Below are positions 16,983-26,500 of a stretch of 64,000 bases of DNA, piece after piece; position 1 is the stretch's first letter, and every line of letters begins with the position of its first letter. The notes below the pieces were generated by a model. The model had not been told where the DNA came from, ran no database searches, and saw only the letters and a program-made list of their open reading frames with translations. The translations under genes and the position numbers were made by a program. This DNA comes from Butyrivibrio sp. Its GTDB lineage: Bacteria > Bacillota > Clostridia > Lachnospirales > Lachnospiraceae. The stretch spans positions 186,001-250,000 of the forward strand of contig JAFUYO010000013.1 in NCBI GenBank assembly GCA_017470505.1. The letters are read 5' to 3'.

Positions 16983-18344
16983 TCAGGTCAGCCCCTGCAC
17001 AATGATTATTAGGATCAGCACGGGCAGCACGAACATGAAGTAGTACTTAAGTGCGCGAGGCATTTTCACGCCCTCACCTGTGTTGGCCTCTTTCAGATAA
17101 TTATCGAATCCCCAGCCGAACCTGTAGCTGCAGAACAGCGTAAAAATGAGCGCTCCGACCGGAAGTATAATATTGCTGACAATGAAGTCCTCCACGTCCA
17201 GCACATTCATATTGGTAAAGAGCCCCTTCCCGCTCAGCACGTTAAAGCCGAGCACGCAGGGCATGGACGCGAAGATCATAAAGATGCAGTTGATAACAAC
17301 CGACCTCGACCTCGTGATCCCGAAGTTGTCGACAAGGCCCTTGACCAGATTTTCAAAGACGCCCGTCACCGTCGAGAAGCTCGCGAACGTCATGAACACA
17401 AAGAACAGCGTGCCCCAAATCCTGCCATGCGGCATGTTAATAAAGATTTCAGGCAGTGCCACGAATATCAGCGACGGTCCCTGTTCCGGCGCAACCGAGA
17501 ACGAGAAACACGCGGGGAAAATAATTATCCCTGAGAGAATCGCGACAAAAGTGTCGAGAGCCGCAATCCTCGCGCCCTCGCCCATGAGCGTTCTGTCAGG
17601 AGACATATAGCTGCCGAAGATCTCTATGGCGCCGATGCCGAGGCTCAGGGTAAAAAATGCCTGGTTCATGGCAGACGATATGACTTCGCCGTAGCCGATC
17701 TCAGCGGCCCTCTCAAAATCCGGCAGGAGAAAAAACTTCATCCCCTCCGCAGCACCTGATAAAGTCAGGGAATTGATCGCGAGAACGACGATGAGGATGA
17801 GGAGCCCACCCATCATGACCTTGTTCACTCTCTCAAGGCCGTTCTGCACGCCAAGTGACAAAACCCCGAAGCCGAAGATAACGGTCAGGATCGTAAATAT
17901 CCCCATCTCGATCGGGTCTGCGAGCATTTCTCCAAAAACTGCCGCAGCGCCGCCCGGCTCTACATGCTCCAGCTGCCCCGTCGCAAACTTAAAGAAATAG
18001 TCAAACATCCAGCCTGACACTGTCGTGTAATACATCATCAGAAGGTAGCACCCCGCAAGGCACACCCAGCCGTGCAGATGCCACCTGCTGCCTTTCTTTT
18101 CAAGCTTTTTGTAGCCGTTTACAAGCGTCAGCCTGCTGGCTCGCCCCATCGCCAGTTCCATCGTCATCACGGGAACCCCCATAATAACGAGAAACAGCAG
18201 GTAGAACAGGACAAATACAGCGCCTCCCATCTCACCTGCCACATAGGGGAATTTCCACACATTTCCTATTCCGATAGCGCAACCAGCACTCACCAGGATA
18301 AAACCAATCCTGGTGCCAAATCCCACACTCTGCTTTTCTTCCAT
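16983..18344 (-). CDS. sodium-dependent neurotransmitter-symporter-family (SNF/NSS) amino acid transporter
   Basis: 453 aa from the ATG at 18344, which has GAGGAG 6-7 nt upstream. Extra residues upstream in the frame are unsupported. TM1 reads GCAIGIGNVWKFPY, the unwound sodium/substrate site of the LeuT fold, and about 11-12 hydrophobic helices follow. Bacterial relatives such as MhsT and TnaT take up hydrophobic or aromatic amino acids with sodium. The substrate here cannot be told from sequence, though the aromatic-acid operon at 36.8-41 kb makes an aromatic amino acid plausible. Confidence 0.93.
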   Translation of the reverse strand: MEEKQSVGFGTRIGFILVSAGCAIGIGNVWKFPYVAGEMGGAVFVLFYLLFLVIMGVPVMTMELAMGRASRLTLVNGYKKLEKKGSRWHLHGWVCLAGCYLLMMYYTTVSGWMFDYFFKFATGQLEHVEPGGAAAVFGEMLADPIEMGIFTILTVIFGFGVLSLGVQNGLERVNKVMMGGLLILIVVLAINSLTLSGAAEGMKFFLLPDFERAAEIGYGEVISSAMNQAFFTLSLGIGAIEIFGSYMSPDRTLMGEGARIAALDTFVAILSGIIIFPACFSFSVAPEQGPSLIFVALPEIFINMPHGRIWGTLFFVFMTFASFSTVTGVFENLVKGLVDNFGITRSRSVVINCIFMIFASMPCVLGFNVLSGKGLFTNMNVLDVEDFIVSNIILPVGALIFTLFCSYRFGWGFDNYLKEANTGEGVKMPRALKYYFMFVLPVLILIIIVQGLT

Positions 18345-18505
18345 GCTCAACTCCTCTTTTCCCCGCTCCGTGCATTTACACAGAAGCCTGTATCTTTTCT
18401 TGTGCCTCGTAATGCATCTCATAAGTCATAACGCATATAGATTCACATCTTTTCCGCCATTACTGCGTTGTCGAAAGTCGTCGTGCTGCCTGGGCAAAAC
18501 GCTCG

Positions 18506-18916
18506 TTACTTGTTTTCAAGATCCGCAACCCTCACTGGCTCACCGTTTAATAATATGTACCCCTTCGGGAGCGTGGTGACGTCGGGCATCGTGGTAAAAT
18601 GCCTCTCCTCATGCCGATGCGCCATTGAGCCGATGTTGTTCCAGCCGCTCTTTTTGTTGAAGGTCACATGCCTGTCTGGCGCTTCGTGTTTGTGCGGCAT
18701 CGCGCCGCTCTCTTTGTTGTCCTTCATCGCAGAGGATTCTCTCTTATAAGATCCAGCTTCAGCCCCCATAAATTGCTGCGCATTTTTAGTGAAAGATCCC
18801 TGAGCACTCCCGGGAGCCGATCCGCTGCCCTTGAAACTTGTGCGCTTCCTCAGTACATTTATGACCACAATGACTGTGACAACCAGGTAAAAAACAAGCG
18901 AGAATGTTGTCTCCAT
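18506..18916 (-). CDS. small single-pass membrane protein, unknown function
   Basis: 136 aa, start METTFSLVFYLVVTVIVV with AGAGGAG 7 nt upstream; the longer frame to 19063 is not supported. One N-terminal transmembrane helix is followed by a Ser/Gly/Lys-rich linker and a His-rich segment (MPHKHEAPDRH, MAHRHEERHF). The C-terminus TLPKGYILLNGEPVRVADLE looks like a short folded motif. I know no family. The leader carries a strong hairpin and a duplicated ribosome-site-like sequence. Confidence 0.6.
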   Translation of the reverse strand: METTFSLVFYLVVTVIVVINVLRKRTSFKGSGSAPGSAQGSFTKNAQQFMGAEAGSYKRESSAMKDNKESGAMPHKHEAPDRHVTFNKKSGWNNIGSMAHRHEERHFTTMPDVTTLPKGYILLNGEPVRVADLENK

Positions 18917-18923
18917 TTTACTC

Positions 18924-19035
18924 TCCTCTATAAACGCCAGTTTATATCTGACTAAGTCCGGTCGGATGCGGATACCGTAAGCGCCCAAAATACGTGCGCT
19001 AACGGTATCCAGTTCCTCTAATAATGCCAGTTTAT
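18924..19035. repeat. leader of the small membrane protein: direct repeat flanking a strong hairpin
   Basis: Two 22-bp copies (18924-18945 and 19014-19035; 17 of 22 identical, both holding TAGAGGA on the minus strand) flank an inverted repeat at 18970-19010 with a 15-bp stem and one mismatch. Confidence 0.6.
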
Positions 19036-19102
19036 TGCCTATAATCCACTTTACCTCTAACACTTCGATAAATCAATCTATGACATACAGATTGAGTAAA
19101 TA

Positions 19103-19151
19103 TACAATTCAGTTGTCCGCCCAGGCAGAGCAAATGCACATCTGAATTGTA
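19103..19151. repeat. small palindromic element, CAGATG/GCTC family
   Basis: Perfect 10-bp arms TACAATTCAG / CTGAATTGTA enclose a core similar to those at 6071 and 45680. Confidence 0.5.
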
Positions 19152-19309
19152 ACAACAACCATATCATGTTCGAATTTACAGGAACATATGTTTTGATATA
19201 TAATAATAATGGTGCTACCTAAACGGTCGCGGTTAGTCCTCTATCAGGGAGTACAAGCCCTGTTAATATAGAGACCCGCAAGGGAATAACTATAGGAGGA
19301 ACCTGCCCT

Positions 19310-19402
19310 ATGATAACCATGGAAGGCATGATTGGAGTTTTGGCGCTCTGCGCTACTTTCTTTAGTCTCGGCTATTCCATTGGTAGGAATAGCAAGCATT
19401 AA
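19310..19402 (+). CDS. 30-aa hydrophobic peptide, holin-like toxin candidate
   Basis: ATG at 19310 with TAGGAGGA 9 nt upstream. The peptide begins MITMEGMIGVLALCATFF, then a short polar tail ending RNSKH. Size, single membrane helix and short charged tail fit the putative holin-like toxin (Hol-Tox) peptides of Firmicutes type I toxin-antitoxin systems, which depolarise the membrane when not held down by an antisense RNA. No database match can be claimed. A structured leader and a strong terminator flank it. An antisense RNA from the minus strand, starting near 19490 and ending at the symmetrical hairpin, is possible. Confidence 0.6.
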   Translation: MITMEGMIGVLALCATFFSLGYSIGRNSKH

Positions 19403-19440
19403 AATAACCGCTCAGCCTCGAAAACTAGCGGTTATTTTAA
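19402..19440. terminator. terminator after the small toxin-like ORF
   Basis: A 12-bp perfect stem AAAATAACCGCT / AGCGGTTATTTT starting at the stop codon; symmetrical, so usable from both strands. Confidence 0.85.
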
Positions 19441-19613
19441 TAACAGTATGATTTCGGACTAACCGTTGCTGTACGGGTAGCACTTTTTTTGTTATACCTA
19501 ATGTAACACTAAAGCCGGGAATCGTCAAATTCCATTTGCCATCAGCAGTGTTACAATTCAGTCTGTAGATTCATCCTGCACCCTATGCCGCACATCAAGA
19601 ATTGACACGGTCA

Positions 19614-20630
19614 TCAAAATTCAAATCTCTGAGGCGCCAAAGAGGTGTGTGCGGACGAGTACTCCATCAGAATCGCTGTGACCTCTGTCAGTCCCATATC
19701 TGAGGAGAGCCTTATCGCATCATCTATTGCGTCCGCAGAAAACAGGCTCATTGCGCTGCCGCATCGATATGCGAGAAGCTTTTTCAATATTTCTCCGCAT
19801 GCAAATCCTGCATCCCAACCTGTAACGCGGCGCCTAAGGACGCTCGCTCCATGCTCATGAAGATACTCCTCGTACTGACATCTGTAGCCATCATCCAGCT
19901 CCACTGGGAAAAGAAGGCGCCCGATTGCGATGTCTTCTGCAATCTCACCGCCGTCAATCCTGCCTTTCTCAAAGAGCTTATCGTAGCCGCGGTAGTCAAT
20001 CTTCCTGCGGTCGACGCACTCCCTGTAGAACATGCCTGAGCCCGCGATAGAGAACTGGATGGTCCTCGCCATGGTGTTCTCGGCAAAATCGTAGACGTAC
20101 TCAGGGAAGGTCAGAAGTGCCGTAGCGCTCTTACCTGAGTCATCACCATCCCTGAGCTGCCCGGCATCTTCAGCAGCTGATGGCTCTCCATCCCCTGGCA
20201 TGTGAATCCTGAAGCGCAGCGTCTTGTCGTTGTCGGAGAGGAAGTTTCTGATAACTTCGAACCAGCCTCTTGTCATGGTGATCTCGATCTCGGTGAGAGA
20301 GTCGCACTGCCTGCACACCCCGTCGTAATAGTCGTCGATGCTGTCAAAAAGAGTTATCTTCCGAAGATTCCTGCAGTTGTGAAAAGTAAAGCCGTAGAGC
20401 GTCCTGATTGTTTTCGGAAGCGAGACTGTCTCTATATCCTGCCTGCCGGAGAAAGCGTGGTTTCCGATTGCCTCCACCGGGAGATCACCACCTGCCACTC
20501 CCAGCTGTTCTATCCTGATAAACTCCGGCACAACGAGATCCGCAACCTTTCCATCATACCCCGTTATCTCGACAAACCTGTGCCCGTCCTTTTTATCTTC
20601 TCTTACTTCATATAAAAAAATCCCACTCAT
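19614..20630 (-). CDS. leucine-rich-repeat (BspA-type) protein
   Basis: 338 aa without a signal peptide. Residues about 55-125 carry BspA-type LRR units: AIGNHAFSGRQDIETVSLP, TIRTLYGFTFHNCRNLRKI and CRQCDSLTEIEI. The C-terminal 180 residues are a separate region with no recognised domain (YDFAENTMARTIQFSI...EYSSAHTSLAP). Related cytosolic LRR proteins are frequent in Lachnospiraceae, with unknown roles. Start MSGIFLYEV; the ribosome site is weak. Confidence 0.75.
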   Translation of the reverse strand: MSGIFLYEVREDKKDGHRFVEITGYDGKVADLVVPEFIRIEQLGVAGGDLPVEAIGNHAFSGRQDIETVSLPKTIRTLYGFTFHNCRNLRKITLFDSIDDYYDGVCRQCDSLTEIEITMTRGWFEVIRNFLSDNDKTLRFRIHMPGDGEPSAAEDAGQLRDGDDSGKSATALLTFPEYVYDFAENTMARTIQFSIAGSGMFYRECVDRRKIDYRGYDKLFEKGRIDGGEIAEDIAIGRLLFPVELDDGYRCQYEEYLHEHGASVLRRRVTGWDAGFACGEILKKLLAYRCGSAMSLFSADAIDDAIRLSSDMGLTEVTAILMEYSSAHTSLAPQRFEF

Positions 20631-20697
20631 CCGGGCTGCCCTGCTTCCTGATTTAACAGCTTTCCGGCTGTTTTGCGAACCAGTTCTCCAAACCTTA

Positions 20698-20777
20698 GGA
20701 ACTGTAGCGAAATAACTTGAACACTCAACTTGCCTTATTTCCCAAATGCTGTTTCAGATGAGACCTTCGCTATGTTC
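20698..20777. repeat. GGAACTGTAGC palindromic element, degenerate copy
   Basis: The left arm matches 23 of 24 bases of the inverted form of 52324-52391. The right arm TTCGCTATGTTC is its degenerate complement. It lies just after the cysK stop codon. Confidence 0.55.
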
Positions 20778-20783
20778 TTCCTA

Positions 20784-21773
20784 TCACTCCATGTACATAT
20801 TGGTGCTGAGGTATTTCATGCCGTTGTCGGCGAGGATGGCTACTATGTTCTTGCCTGCGTTCTCCTGTCTCTTTGCGAGAAGCGTTGCCGCGTATATAGC
20901 GGCGCCTGCTGACTGGCCGAGGAATACTCCGTCTGCTCTTGCTATCTGCCTGCCGGCTGCGTAGGCATCTTCGCCCTTTACGTCTATGCACTCATCGTAG
21001 TCAAAACCAACGATGAAGGGCGCTTTGAGCGCATCCGGGAATCCCTCGTCGCCAAAGGGTGCAATGCCATCGATTGTCTGGGGATTTTCGCCTACTCCCG
21101 CGCGAGACTCCTTGTCCGCCTGGACAGCGACAATCTTTACATCCGGATTCTTTTCACGGAAAAACTTTGCGAGTCCCGTTATGGTTCCAGCCGTTCCCGG
21201 AGCTGAGACGATGATGTCAACCTTCCCGTCAGCATCCTCCCAGATTTCAGGCCCTGTGTGCTCATAGTGCACTCCCGGGTTTGCGGGGTTGGCGAGCTGG
21301 TTGATGAAGTAGTGCCTCGTTGGCTGTTCATCGCAGTACTTCTGAAGTGCCTCCTGATAAAACTCTGTGCTGAAGGTTCCGTTCTGAAGCGCCTCTGCTA
21401 CCCCGGGCGCCTCCGGAAGGAACTTCAATGTCGCGCCGTAGGCTTTCAGCATTGTCTGTCTCTCAACCGACTGCCCGGGCTCAAGAAATACCGTGAGCTT
21501 GTATCCCCTCGATGCCGCAAAGGCAGCGAGCCCGATACCTGTATTTCCCGATGTGTTCTCGACGATCGTATCGCCGGGCTTTAAGAGGCCGTCCCTCTCA
21601 GCGGCCAGTATCATGTTCAGCGCCGCCCTGTCCTTTACAGAGCCCGACGGGTTGAAGTACTCAAGCTTTCCGAGTATCGTAGCCTTCAAGTCATTTTCCT
21701 TTTCGTAGTTGACAAACTCAAACAGTGGTGTATGCCCTACGAGTTCTGCGATGTTTTTTACAATCTTTCCCAT
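20784..21773 (-). CDS. cysK: cysteine synthase (O-acetylserine sulfhydrylase)
   Basis: 329 aa from the ATG at 21773 (GGAGG 7 nt upstream; the frame opens 6 codons earlier). It is a PLP enzyme making cysteine from O-acetylserine and sulfide. The Schiff-base Lys lies in NPSGSVKDRAAL, the substrate loop is ENTSGNTGIGLA, and the phosphate loop is PGTAGTITG. Length fits the family. No sulfate assimilation genes are adjacent. Cystathionine beta-synthase-like or O-phosphoserine-using relatives cannot be excluded from sequence alone. Confidence 0.93.
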   Translation of the reverse strand: MGKIVKNIAELVGHTPLFEFVNYEKENDLKATILGKLEYFNPSGSVKDRAALNMILAAERDGLLKPGDTIVENTSGNTGIGLAAFAASRGYKLTVFLEPGQSVERQTMLKAYGATLKFLPEAPGVAEALQNGTFSTEFYQEALQKYCDEQPTRHYFINQLANPANPGVHYEHTGPEIWEDADGKVDIIVSAPGTAGTITGLAKFFREKNPDVKIVAVQADKESRAGVGENPQTIDGIAPFGDEGFPDALKAPFIVGFDYDECIDVKGEDAYAAGRQIARADGVFLGQSAGAAIYAATLLAKRQENAGKNIVAILADNGMKYLSTNMYME

Positions 21774-21920
21774 TTTAGTATCCTCCGTCATCTATAATTA
21801 GTGTGAATCTTTATACTCGATAACGGAATTGTATTCCGTCATCGGTATAAACTCATGCACACGACCGCATAATGAAATGTGAAGCTACGTCGCATGCGGC
21901 CTGCGCTAATTGCCATGCGA

Positions 21921-23285
21921 TCAAGCGCTATGATATGGGTCTTCGGGATACCCCGAAATCTCCCTGTTATCACTTAAATAGTTGTAATATGTCAAAAGAG
22001 CTGATGCCTCACCGCTGCTTCCAACATAAAGCCCTGCCCAGTTCTCAACTTCATTCGGCGCATGCCTGTTCCAGGCGCTGTACCAGCATCTCTTATCGTC
22101 CTCCGAAACCGAGTCTCCGATGAGCTTGACTGCCGCCTCCTCTGCGGCCCGCAGGTACTTCTCATCCCCGGTGAGGTTGTGGATCTCTATGAAGTGCTCG
22201 AGCATCCCGGCCGTTCCGCAGCAGTAGTTGTACGTGTGCCAGTAGCCTTTTGAGTGGATCTTCGGCGCGCAGGCTCTCAGCACTCCATTTGTGAGTTTTA
22301 ATACCCAGGAGAGATATTCATCCTCTCCCGTCACCCTGTACAGCTGGTAAAACAGCCTTGAAGTTCCTATAGGGCCCTGGCAGAGCCCCAGATAGTGCAT
22401 GTCCTTCCGGTAAGGGTCGTTGTACCCTATAAGTGCCGCCTCAGAGTCCGGAGTAATATCTGCTATCGATTTTATGTAGTCCGCAGCCTTCCTTGCTCCG
22501 TCCAGAAACTTCTCATCTTTTGTGATTTCAAAAATCTTTGCAAGTAAGAACCCCGTCCCTGCAGTTCCGTAGAAAAATCCGGGAAAATACCCCTTTTCTC
22601 CGAGCCCGAAAGCCACAGAGTCCATGTTCAGCCACCTTGAGCCGCTTGGCGCATCATCCGCATTTTTCAGGATCCTCTCCATGCCGCTCACTGCGACATC
22701 GAGGTACTTTTTGTCATGCGACTTTTCATATATCCATATCAGGAAGAGAAAAAGTCCACCGTCCGAAAGAATTCCTCCCACGCCGCTGAAAAAAGCTCCG
22801 TCGCTGTCGTATTCAGCTGCACCTGCAACATCATCGGCAATCTCCTTAGCATATCCAAGGAAAGCTTCATCCCTTGTCTTTTCGTGGATCTCGTATGCCA
22901 CATAGGCACATCCGGCGGGACCGTTGTATAAGCCGCCCGGGATTCCCTTAAGCGTTCCCTCTCCCTGATCCGCAAGCTCCTTCTGCGAACGCCTTTTTCT
23001 GTAGCAGAAATCTATACCGCCCTTCGCCTTATCAAGATACGCGGCATCCTTGGTGACTTCATACAGTCTCAGGAAGAAGAGCGCTATCCCTGCCGCCCCG
23101 CCGTAGAGGCTGACATCAGATACAAGCACAGCTCCCGGGTCCGTCTCCTTGCCGGGGATGACATCCCAGCTTATCTCTCTCCCGTCACGGTGTTCATAAG
23201 CCGATAAATGCTCCGCCACCTGTAGCACCGCCCGCAGCGTCTTTTCTTTATCAAGTTCATCGAATTCGTCTATCCATCTGCTCAT
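21921..23285 (-). CDS. LanC-like cyclase-fold protein with a CCG motif
   Basis: 454 aa with the repeated GxxG helical hairpins of the LanC alpha/alpha barrel: SLYGGAAGIALFFL, GLYNGPAGCAYVAYEI and FYGTAGTGFLLAKIF. The zinc-site motifs appear as LGLCQGPIG and NYCCGTAGMLEHF. Classical LanC enzymes use Cys, Cys, His (CHG); here the third ligand would be Cys (CCG), as in ProcM-type LanM cyclases known for high reactivity and broad substrate range. LanC enzymes form thioether rings; LanC-like proteins without precursors may have other roles. No precursor peptide, dehydratase or ABC exporter is nearby. Cysteine synthase is the next gene downstream, 147 nt away. Confidence 0.8.
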   Translation of the reverse strand: MSRWIDEFDELDKEKTLRAVLQVAEHLSAYEHRDGREISWDVIPGKETDPGAVLVSDVSLYGGAAGIALFFLRLYEVTKDAAYLDKAKGGIDFCYRKRRSQKELADQGEGTLKGIPGGLYNGPAGCAYVAYEIHEKTRDEAFLGYAKEIADDVAGAAEYDSDGAFFSGVGGILSDGGLFLFLIWIYEKSHDKKYLDVAVSGMERILKNADDAPSGSRWLNMDSVAFGLGEKGYFPGFFYGTAGTGFLLAKIFEITKDEKFLDGARKAADYIKSIADITPDSEAALIGYNDPYRKDMHYLGLCQGPIGTSRLFYQLYRVTGEDEYLSWVLKLTNGVLRACAPKIHSKGYWHTYNYCCGTAGMLEHFIEIHNLTGDEKYLRAAEEAAVKLIGDSVSEDDKRCWYSAWNRHAPNEVENWAGLYVGSSGEASALLTYYNYLSDNREISGYPEDPYHSA

Positions 23286-23452
23286 GCGAACCTGCCTGCA
23301 ACTCTTTTGTTATGGTCTCATTATAAGGGAGACTCCGCCGCCGGAAAATTAAACACTACTGATAGGCAGTTATCACTTTTCCTTATACCTGCCGGGCTAA
23401 GCTGCGTAGCGTATTTCATTGGAGGCATGCGCCGCCCGGTGCTTGCAAATAA

Positions 23453-23479
23453 CAGCAGACCAAAATATTTAGTCTGCTG
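23453..23479. terminator. possible terminator of the papain-repeat gene
   Basis: CAGCAGAC / GTCTGCTG, 8 bp perfect with an 11-nt loop, 39 nt after the stop codon at 23518. The T run is poor. Confidence 0.35.
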
Positions 23480-23517
23480 CATTTTACCTGTCAGATCATG
23501 TTACTATGCAATCCCAA

Positions 23518-26500
23518 TTATTTCTTTTTCTTCTTGTCGGAGGTTTCGCCGGCCTTGCCATCCTTCTTGGTGCCTGAAGCGCCCTTCTTGCTGCCGGCCT
23601 TGGAGCCTGAAGCGGCCTTCTTACCGGTTTTGGAAGAAGTAGCCTTGTGGCTTCTTACAACGGGCTGTTCTTCGTCGGTCTGGCCGGGAAGGTTGAACAT
23701 TCCGAAGAGCTTTCCGCTCCAGCCCTCGGCCTGGGATCTCTTGTGCAGGTCCTCGATGTAGGCTTTCTGTTCTTTCGCAGAAAGTGACGGTCCTCCGACG
23801 TCTTTGGCTGTTGCAAAGTTGAACACCTTTATGCCCTTCTGGAAGTACTCGGTGCAGAAGTTCTTTCCAAACATCGGCTGGCCCGGCACATACCCTTCAA
23901 TTCCGTTCCCTCCATAAGCCATGCTGAAGCCCCCTGAAATGATGCAGTTATAATAATCTGACAGCTTCAAAAATTCCTTATCCTGCTCGTTTTCGGGATC
24001 GAAGTACCTCTGTCCGTCCTTGATGAGCTGAGTCAGATCCTGTACAAGGGAAAAATCAGACCTCAGCCTTGATGCGCCCACAATCCTGATGACATCTTCA
24101 GGATGCATCTGGCTAAGCAGCCGTCCGTATGTAGCTTCAAGCCTCTTGAGGTGCCTGTAAAAGAGCTTTTTCACTCTTACCATGGCTATGTCAAAGTCAG
24201 CGTCAGCCTTCTCGACAGAAATCTTTTCAACCTCAACTCTCCTCTTGGGAACAAGGTGGTACAACAGCTCGATAAGCTCATCGCCGCTCATTCCTTCGGC
24301 TGCGCCCTGTCTCATGGTCTCAAAGAGTCTCGATACAACAAGGCCTCTTGTCGTCACAGTTCCCGATGCATTCTGCACATTGGCCGTCGCTATTTCAAAG
24401 GGTATTTTTTCAAAAAGCTTATCTCCAAGGTCTTCTGTTCCGGGAAGGTACAGTGCCTGATGCTTTTTCCAGTCATTCTTAAGCTTCGTCTGTGCCTCCA
24501 CAGTTCCGCCATTTGGAAGCTTTTTGGCTGCCGCGGGAGTTAAAAGGTCCTTATCGCGAAGCGGCAGGAACGGACCTTCGACCTTCATGGCCATAAGCGC
24601 CTTGTAGTCCTTCTCCTCTTCCCCGGACTCTGAAGCCTTCACATACTCATCGAGATCAAGGGACTTTACAGTCTTGTGCGCATCCGGGATATAAGCCATC
24701 CGGGTAATATCCTCAAAGCCTGCGCCGAGCTCAGCGGAATCCTTCATGACAGTGACACCCTTTGTGTGGCTCACAGACTCATTCACCTCCTGTAAAGAGA
24801 TGTTGTTAAGCTCATACCCGGTATTTTTGTCATACTTAAGGTTCTTAAACTCAGCTGTCAGCTCCTTAGGCTCCTTGAGGTCAGATATCCAGTTGATTTC
24901 GATTGTGCATCCGGTATCAACAATATCTTCCACATTCATCATCTTGGGCTTAGAGTACCCCTTTGAGTCATAAACTTCGATTTTGGCATCACGTATACTT
25001 GTGATTGTCAGATAATCGCTCTGATTGCCTTTTGTGACACAAACACTTGCGATTCCTCCGTCGTTTATGATCTCTCCAATCTTGCGCTTAAAGACATTTC
25101 TCATGTTCAGACGCTTGTGAAGATCACGCGCTCCTCTTATTCTCTCCGGTACATCCATGACAATACGATTGAGCATAACATCATTTATACCGTTTTCTTT
25201 GAGCCTGTCAAAAATGAAATCGCCCACTGCAAAAAGATTACCGTTTTCTTCCTTGCCTTTACCTGCATACTTATTGATGATTTTTACTTTCTCATCATAA
25301 GCCTTTTTATCGGTTACTTTGTCAAGCACAGCAGGGTCGTAGAGTCTGATTGCAGGTTTGTAGACGCGAAGGTCTTTCTGCTGATAACGCCTTGTAACCT
25401 TTTTCTCACCTTTCTTCCTTGCAATGAAATGGTTAAGAATTGCAGTTCCGGAGCAGGCATAGCTGTTATTTTTATCCTGCCTTTCATATATTTTTTCCAT
25501 CTTGGAAAGATCATTTTTTGCATCTGCAAAATCGGCCGTAACTCTTGTTGCATCGTCCTTAAACATCTTCCTGACGCCGCTCTGGATCTTTTCAAGTTTG
25601 GCCTTCTCTTCTTTCTCTTTGCTCTCTTCCTCTTCCCTCTTTTCTTTCTCCTTGAGTTCTTCCTCTGTAAGCTCCTTTTTCTCCTCAATGATCTCAGAGA
25701 CATCCTTCTTATCTTCCCTGATCTCAGAGACTTCCTTTGTCTCTTCTGAAATCTTAGAGTCTTCCTTAGTCCCGGAAACAGTCTCTTTTGTCTTAACCTC
25801 TTCTGCATTTATATCGAGAACCTGCCCGGCTTCAGGCGCCCTGAGATAGTCGTCGATAGGAAGAGACTTTATCTGCTTGTGGGCGTCGGGGATATATGCC
25901 ATCTGGGCAATACCCTCATAGGCAGCTCCTAACTCAGAGTCATCCTTGACAACAACGACTCCCTTTGTAAGAGAAGTGGACTCACTGTACTCCTGCTGTG
26001 TGATGTTCTTTACATCATATCCGGTCTTGGGGTCATATTTGAGGTTACTGTATTCAGCTGTAAGTTCTCCCGGTTTCTTGACATCAGAAATCCAGTTGAT
26101 ATCGACCGTATACCCCTTGGCAACAAAGTCCGAAATCTTCCACGTCCTGGGCCTTGAGTATCCACTCGAGTCGTACACCTTAAATTCTTCATTATTAACG
26201 CCTGTGATCGTCAGATAATGATCATAACCTGCATCGCCTATTGTCTTACCGATACGGACGCTCGCAACTCCACCTCCATCTATGATCTCTCCTATCTTTT
26301 GCTTAAAAAATCTTCTCTGGTTCTCAAGGAGAGTCTTATCACGCTTTTCGCTTGTGCTCTTCGGAACGCTGATGATAACACGGTTCAGCATCGCATCATT
26401 TATGCCGTTTTCCGACAGCTTGTCCATGATAAAATCGCCCAGCGCAAAAACGTTTCCGGTCACTTTCTTGCCGGCCCCGGCATAGTGATTGATACACTTT

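Larger units (their letters stand above)
19211..19490. other. candidate type I toxin-antitoxin locus
   Basis: The leader segment 19212-19239 (GTGCTACC, 10 nt, CGGTTAGTCC) is complementary at both ends to 19456-19483 (GGACTAACCG, 10 nt, GGTAGCAC), which runs into seven Ts. Between them lie the small ORF at 19310 and the hairpin at 19402-19440. A CAGGG/CCCTG stem-loop nested in CTCTAT/ATAGAG lies in the leader at 19239-19274. Confidence 0.5.

Noticed and set aside
21774-23285. Lanthipeptide cluster around the LanC-like gene
   Set aside because: No precursor-like small ORF, dehydratase, protease or exporter within reach on either side.
25117-25749. Hydrophobic 210-aa ORF on the plus strand inside the papain-repeat gene
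   Set aside because: Antisense of Lys/Glu-rich coding sequence gives Phe/Leu-rich frames; no start signal.
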